Shown in pieces: positions 60,117-64,000 of a stretch of 64,000 nt of DNA; the stretch's first letter is position 1; every line of letters starts with the position of its first letter. This DNA comes from Alphaproteobacteria bacterium (GTDB lineage: Bacteria; Pseudomonadota; Alphaproteobacteria; UBA6615), in the NCBI GenBank assembly GCA_011087645.1, contig JAALLF010000014.1, positions 1 to 64,000 of the forward strand, given 5' to 3'. The notes under the pieces are model-generated. The model was not told where the DNA came from. It saw nothing but the letters and a program-made list of their open reading frames with translations, and did no database searches. Position numbers and translations under genes: made by a program.

Positions 60117-60934
60117 CCGCTAAGGCCGACGCGCCGACATTCGGTTTCGGCGAGAATTGGAGCCGGTTTCTCAGCCTGGTCGATACCGACCGTATCGAGA
60201 AAGCCGAAGAGACCCTCACCGAAAAGCTCGGCATGTCATCGTTGGAAGGCAAAACCTTCTTAGATGCCGGTTCGGGCAGCGGGCTGTTCTCGCTGGCGGC
60301 GCGGCGCTTAGGCGCGCGCGTCCACTCGTTCGATTACGACCGCCAATCGGTCACCTGCACCGCCGAGCTCAAGTCGCGATATTTCCCGGACGACGCCGAT
60401 TGGACGGTCGAAGAGGGTTCGGTACTCGACGAGAATTACCTCGCCGCGCTGGGCCAGTTCGACATCGTCTATTCCTGGGGCGTGCTGCACCATACCGGTA
60501 ATATGCCGTTGGCCTTAGACCTCATCGACCGCCGGGTGACGCCGGGCGGCATGCTCTATATCGCCATCTATAACGACCAGGGCGGACCCAGCCGGCGCTG
60601 GACCACGGTCAAACGGCTCTATAACCGAACGCCGCAGATGTTGCGCTTCCTCATTTTGGTACCGGCGCTGCTGCGCACCTGGGGCATCACCTTCGTGCGC
60701 GACACGTTGCGCGGCAAGCCGTTTCAATCCTGGCGCAACTATGGCGGCACCCGCGGCATGTCACCCTGGTACGATCTCATCGATTGGGTCGGCGGTTACC
60801 CATTTGAAGTCGCGCGGCCAGAAGAGATTTTCGATTACTACCGCGCCCGGGGCTTTGAACTCTGCGCGCTGACGACATGCGCCGGCGGCATCGGCTGTAA
60901 CGAATTCGTCTTCAGGCAAACCGGCGCTTCGTGA
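60113..60934 (+). CDS. Class I SAM-dependent methyltransferase
   Basis: 273 residues from the ATG at 60113, which overlaps the glycosyltransferase stop. Motif I is 'KTFLDAGSGSGLFSLAARRL', motif II 'RVHSFDYDRQSVTCTAELKS' and the product region is 'FDIVYSWGVLHHTGNMPLAL' with 'RRVTPGGMLYIAIYNDQGG'. The last ~100 residues contain 'RGMSPWYDLIDWVGGYPFEV', common in methyltransferases of polysaccharide loci. Translation is coupled on both sides to glycosyltransferase genes (4-base overlaps), so sugar methylation during chain assembly is likely. Confidence 0.85.
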   Translation: MTAKADAPTFGFGENWSRFLSLVDTDRIEKAEETLTEKLGMSSLEGKTFLDAGSGSGLFSLAARRLGARVHSFDYDRQSVTCTAELKSRYFPDDADWTVEEGSVLDENYLAALGQFDIVYSWGVLHHTGNMPLALDLIDRRVTPGGMLYIAIYNDQGGPSRRWTTVKRLYNRTPQMLRFLILVPALLRTWGITFVRDTLRGKPFQSWRNYGGTRGMSPWYDLIDWVGGYPFEVARPEEIFDYYRARGFELCALTTCAGGIGCNEFVFRQTGAS

Positions 60935-62121
60935 CCCGTTCCATTTTATTCGTTATCGGCGATTTGGACGTCGGCGGAGCCGAACGCCATTTGTTGCAAA
61001 TATTGCCGCCGCTGGCGCGCGGCAATCTGAGTCCGGCGGTCTATACGCTCACCCATAAAGGCGAACTCGCGCCGCTTCTCGAACAACAGGGAATAAGGGT
61101 CATCGCGCCCCCGCTGTCGCTGTTGACACGGCGCTTGCCACGCAATGTGCGGCGGTTGGTCAGCCTGCCGCTCAGTTTCGCCGGCCTGCTATTTGCGCTT
61201 CTGCGAAACCGCCCGCGGATCGTCCACTTCTTTCTTCCCGCGGCTTATTTGCTGGGTGGCCTGACCAGCCTGCTGGTTCCCCTCGACGGCCGGGTCATGA
61301 GCCGCCGCAGCTTGCGCGACTATCAATCGGGCCACCAATTTTTGGCCAAGATCGAGCGCTGGCTACATCGGCGCATGACCGCCTGCCTGGGCAATTCAAA
61401 AGCCGTCGTAGAACAGCTGGCCGAGGAGGGCATACCGGGTGACAGGTTGGGTCTCATCTATAATGGTATCGACATCAATCTGTATTGCTCCCTCCCGGAC
61501 CGGGCGGACCTGCGGCAATCACTGGGCCTCGAGAAAGAGGCGCTGATCATGGTCATGGTCGCCAACTTCATCCCCTATAAGGGCCATGAGGATCTCTTGC
61601 AGGCGCTATCGAGTATCCGGCTAGAGCTACCGCCCTCCTGGGTAGTCCTTCTGGTCGGCGGCGGCACCCATGAGGGCATCATTCGCAACCACGCCAACGC
61701 CCAGGGTCTCGCTCAACATGTCCGCCACCTGGGGGCGCGAAGCGATATACCGCAGATTCTCGCCGCCGCCGATATGGGCATCCTGTGTTCCCATCAAGAG
61801 GGGTTTTCCAATAGCGTGTTGGAGGGCATGGCCGCTGGCCTGCCCATGGTGGTCACCGATGTCGGTGGCAATCCGGAGGCCGTGATCGACGGCGAAAACG
61901 GCCTGGTCGTGCCACCAAAGGCGCCCGGCGCCCTGGCCGCCGCCCTGCTGAGTTTAGCGCGCGACGGTGACCGGCGCCGGCAAATGGGCGTCGCCGGCCA
62001 ACGGCGCGTCGAGGCCCAATTCTCGAATAATATATGCGTCGCCAAATATGCCGCGCTGTATGACGGCTTGCTGGGAAAACGCGCGTCGTCAGTCCCCGAC
62101 TTGATCGAGCCGGGCGCCTAG
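60931..62121 (+). CDS. Glycosyltransferase family 4 protein
   Basis: 396 residues with GTG start at 60931 overlapping the preceding stop. The N-terminus 'SILFVIGDLDVGGAERHLLQ' and the C-lobe 'MVMVANFIPYKGHEDLLQAL' with 'SHQEGFSNSVLEGMAAGLPM' (E...E intact) define a GT4 retaining enzyme. A hydrophobic stretch near residues 70-110 may touch the membrane. It ends 12 bases before the asparagine synthase gene, which often accompanies such glycosyltransferases in exopolysaccharide clusters. Confidence 0.92.
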   Translation: MTRSILFVIGDLDVGGAERHLLQILPPLARGNLSPAVYTLTHKGELAPLLEQQGIRVIAPPLSLLTRRLPRNVRRLVSLPLSFAGLLFALLRNRPRIVHFFLPAAYLLGGLTSLLVPLDGRVMSRRSLRDYQSGHQFLAKIERWLHRRMTACLGNSKAVVEQLAEEGIPGDRLGLIYNGIDINLYCSLPDRADLRQSLGLEKEALIMVMVANFIPYKGHEDLLQALSSIRLELPPSWVVLLVGGGTHEGIIRNHANAQGLAQHVRHLGARSDIPQILAAADMGILCSHQEGFSNSVLEGMAAGLPMVVTDVGGNPEAVIDGENGLVVPPKAPGALAAALLSLARDGDRRRQMGVAGQRRVEAQFSNNICVAKYAALYDGLLGKRASSVPDLIEPGA

Positions 62122-62133
62122 CGGACTGACATC

Positions 62134-64000
62134 ATGTGTGGGTTCGCTGGATTTCTAGACTTTAGTGCCTCAACATCAGAGGCCAACTTACGCGTTACGG
62201 CATCTCGGATGGCGCACACGCTCCGCCATCGCGGCCCCGACGCCGAGGGTTGTTGGGTCGATGCCGAGGCCGGCGTGGCGCTGGCCCATCAACGATTATC
62301 GATCATCGATCTGTCGCCAAACGGCGCCCAACCGATGACCTCGGCGTCCGGCCGATCGATCATCGCCTATAATGGCGAAGTCTATAATTTCGCCGAAATC
62401 CGCGACGCGCTGATCGCCGAAGGCCGCGGCCCCTTCCGCGGCGGCTCCGATACCGAAGTCGTGCTCGAGGCCTGCGAAGCCTGGGGCGTCGAGCGGGCGG
62501 TGAAACGGTTCATCGGCATGTTCGCCTTCGCACTTTGGGACCGCCGGGCAAGTGAACTGACGTTGGTGCGCGACCGGCTGGGCATCAAGCCGCTCTATTG
62601 GGCGCAATTCGGCGATCTATTTTTATTCGGCTCGGAGTTAAAGGCGCTGTGCGCTCAGGGCGGGTGGTCGGCGCAGGTCGACCAAAACGCTGTCGCCGCG
62701 TTCATGCGCCACAACTATATCCCCGCGCCCCACACGATCTATCGCGGGGTCTCGAAATTGCCGCCAGGCGCCATGCTTCGCATGGGCCGGCAACACCAAG
62801 CGGAGATCAGCGCCTATTGGAGCCTCGACGATATTGTCGAAGAGGGGGCAAACGATCCGCTACCCGGGGATGACACGGCGGCAACCGACGCGCTCGAAGC
62901 GCTACTATCGGATGCGGTGCGCCAGCGCATGATCGCCGATGTGCCGCTCGGCGCCTTCCTGTCGGGGGGGATCGATTCCTCCACCGTCGTCGCCCTGATG
63001 CAGGCCAATAGCGACCGCCCGGTGAAGACCTTCTCGATCGGCTTTGCCGAATCAGGGTTCGATGAGGCGCAATACGCCAAACAGGTCGCCCGACATCTCG
63101 GGACCGATCATACCGAGCTCTATGTTGAGCCGGCCCAGGCCATGGCGATGATCGAGCGGCTGCCGGAAATGTTCGACGAGCCCTTCGCTGATTCATCGCA
63201 GATCCCGACCTTTCTGGTCTCCGAATTAACCCGGCCCCATGTCACCGTCTCTTTGTCAGGCGACGGCGGCGACGAGCTGTTTGCCGGCTATAACCGCTAT
63301 TTTCAGAGCGCCGGCACGGTCGGCCGCCTGATGAATGCCCCCCGCCCCCTGCGGGCTAGCCTAGCCGGCGCCGTCAATAGCCTGTCACCAGGCGTCTGGG
63401 ACCGGCTCTTTAATCTGATGCCGAAACGCTGGCGACCGGCGCAACCGGGCGACAAGCTGTACAAGCTGGCCGACGTGCTGCGCGGTGACAGCGGCGCCTT
63501 CTATCGCCGGCTGGTGAGCCATTGGGACGACCCGTCCGGTGTGGTGCCGGGGGGCCGCGAGCCACGCGGAATCCTATGGGACCCGGCCCTGGCCGATCGC
63601 CTGCCCGACGATATCGCGTGGATGCAGTATCTCGACACGCTGACCTATTTGCCCGACGACATTCTAACGAAGGTCGACCGGTCGAGCATGGCGGTGTCGC
63701 TCGAGGCCCGTGTCCCCCTGCTCGACCACCGCGTCGTTGCCTTCGCGTGGCGGCTGTCGGCGCAACAAAAAATTCGCGCCGGGAAGGGTAAATGGCTGTT
63801 GCGCCAAGTCTTGCAGCGCCACGTCCCGCGCGATCTGGTCGAACGGCCCAAGATGGGTTTCGGCATTCCGCTGGACAAGTGGCTGCGCGGCCCCTTGCGC
63901 GACTGGGCCGAGGATCTGTTATCGGAACACAGTCTGGCGCAAACCGGCATTCTGGCGCCGGCGCCGATCCGCGCGAAATGGCGCGAGCATCTCAGCACCC
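62134..64000 (+). CDS. asnB: Asparagine synthase (glutamine-hydrolysing), 3' end beyond the window
   Basis: At least 622 residues in one open frame reaching the window edge; family members are about 630-660, so only a short end is missing. The protein begins MCGFAGFLD, giving the N-terminal nucleophile Cys2 of the glutaminase domain, and has 'RHRGPDAEG' and 'LAHQRLSIIDLS'. The synthase domain shows the ATP-binding 'GAFLSGGIDSSTVVALM', 'SLSGDGGDELFAGYNRY' and 'VPLLDHRVVAFAWRL'. In exopolysaccharide loci such enzymes may amidate uronic acids rather than make free asparagine. That would fit the TviB-type dehydrogenase in this window but is unproven. Confidence 0.93.
   Translation, partial: MCGFAGFLDFSASTSEANLRVTASRMAHTLRHRGPDAEGCWVDAEAGVALAHQRLSIIDLSPNGAQPMTSASGRSIIAYNGEVYNFAEIRDALIAEGRGPFRGGSDTEVVLEACEAWGVERAVKRFIGMFAFALWDRRASELTLVRDRLGIKPLYWAQFGDLFLFGSELKALCAQGGWSAQVDQNAVAAFMRHNYIPAPHTIYRGVSKLPPGAMLRMGRQHQAEISAYWSLDDIVEEGANDPLPGDDTAATDALEALLSDAVRQRMIADVPLGAFLSGGIDSSTVVALMQANSDRPVKTFSIGFAESGFDEAQYAKQVARHLGTDHTELYVEPAQAMAMIERLPEMFDEPFADSSQIPTFLVSELTRPHVTVSLSGDGGDELFAGYNRYFQSAGTVGRLMNAPRPLRASLAGAVNSLSPGVWDRLFNLMPKRWRPAQPGDKLYKLADVLRGDSGAFYRRLVSHWDDPSGVVPGGREPRGILWDPALADRLPDDIAWMQYLDTLTYLPDDILTKVDRSSMAVSLEARVPLLDHRVVAFAWRLSAQQKIRAGKGKWLLRQVLQRHVPRDLVERPKMGFGIPLDKWLRGPLRDWAEDLLSEHSLAQTGILAPAPIRAKWREHLST

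Noticed and set aside
1..64000. CRISPR array or other regular repeat-spacer pattern.
   Set aside because: No regularly spaced direct repeats were seen on reading the window.

Overview
The window is a stretch of G+C-rich chromosome from an alphaproteobacterium. The strongest marker is a complete GcrA cell-cycle regulator (25116-25592), a family confined to that class. The gene sets hemC-hemD-mitofilin-hemY and tsaD-gpsA-EVE, the DUF1674 (SDHAF4-like) protein, and the rsmB-rpe-heparinase-like series fit the same class, and a Rhodospirillales-like lineage is plausible. No phage, transposase, integrase or CRISPR array was seen. Coding density is high, and no gap between genes exceeds 300 bases.

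Layout. 0.1-5.0 kb: an acetyltransferase, an enoyl-CoA hydratase, a tricarballylate oxidation pair (tcuA-tcuB) and a glutathione S-transferase, followed by tRNA-Thr(CGU). 5.3-12.0 kb: a minus-strand operon for a nonulosonic (sialic-acid-like, probably legionaminic) acid. It encodes a Maf-type flagellin glycosyltransferase, a synthase, a hydrolysing 2-epimerase, two methyltransferase-like proteins and a CMP-sugar synthetase. 12.0-16.5 kb: the heme operon hemC-hemD-mitofilin-hemY. Here the mitofilin-family protein carries an N-terminal helix-turn-helix and has a palindrome just upstream of its gene. 16.6-29.4 kb: housekeeping genes (tsaD, gpsA, acs, htpX, gcrA, rsmB, rpe). A small DUF559 gene sits among them, flanked by near-identical inverted repeats.

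29.5-33.8 kb holds the early steps of a GDP-linked legionaminic acid pathway (LegB, LegC and PtmE-like) with a phytanoyl-CoA-dioxygenase-like gene. Together with the 5.3-12 kb operon this gives most of that pathway, split between two loci. 33.9-38.1 kb has a nucleotide-sugar dehydrogenase facing a cysD-cysNC (nodPQ-like) pair that makes PAPS. 38.2-49.3 kb begins with a winged-helix regulator and a NusG paralogue. Within it lies a full pseudaminic acid pathway: pseB, pseC, pseF, a pseG-pseH fusion and pseI. A methyltransferase, a sulfotransferase and a DUF4910 peptidase-like gene are interleaved. 48.7-62.1 kb carries two kinase-like proteins, an ABC transporter, a second sulfotransferase, several methyltransferases, a capsule-type protein and three GT4-type glycosyltransferases. 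The window ends inside an asparagine synthase gene.

The second half reads as a locus for a complex surface glycan. The Pse enzymes make the sugar donor, CysD/CysNC supply PAPS to the sulfotransferases, and the methyltransferases and kinase-like proteins may decorate the chain. The glycosyltransferases build the chain and the ABC transporter may move it across the membrane. The regulator and NusG paralogue would control transcription of the long operon. The first-half operon with its Maf protein more likely glycosylates flagellin. These pathway links are inferred from family membership and gene order. Base composition falls in parts of about 42.5-57 kb, most clearly in the methyltransferase at 42510, which suggests acquired accessory DNA inside the glycan locus.
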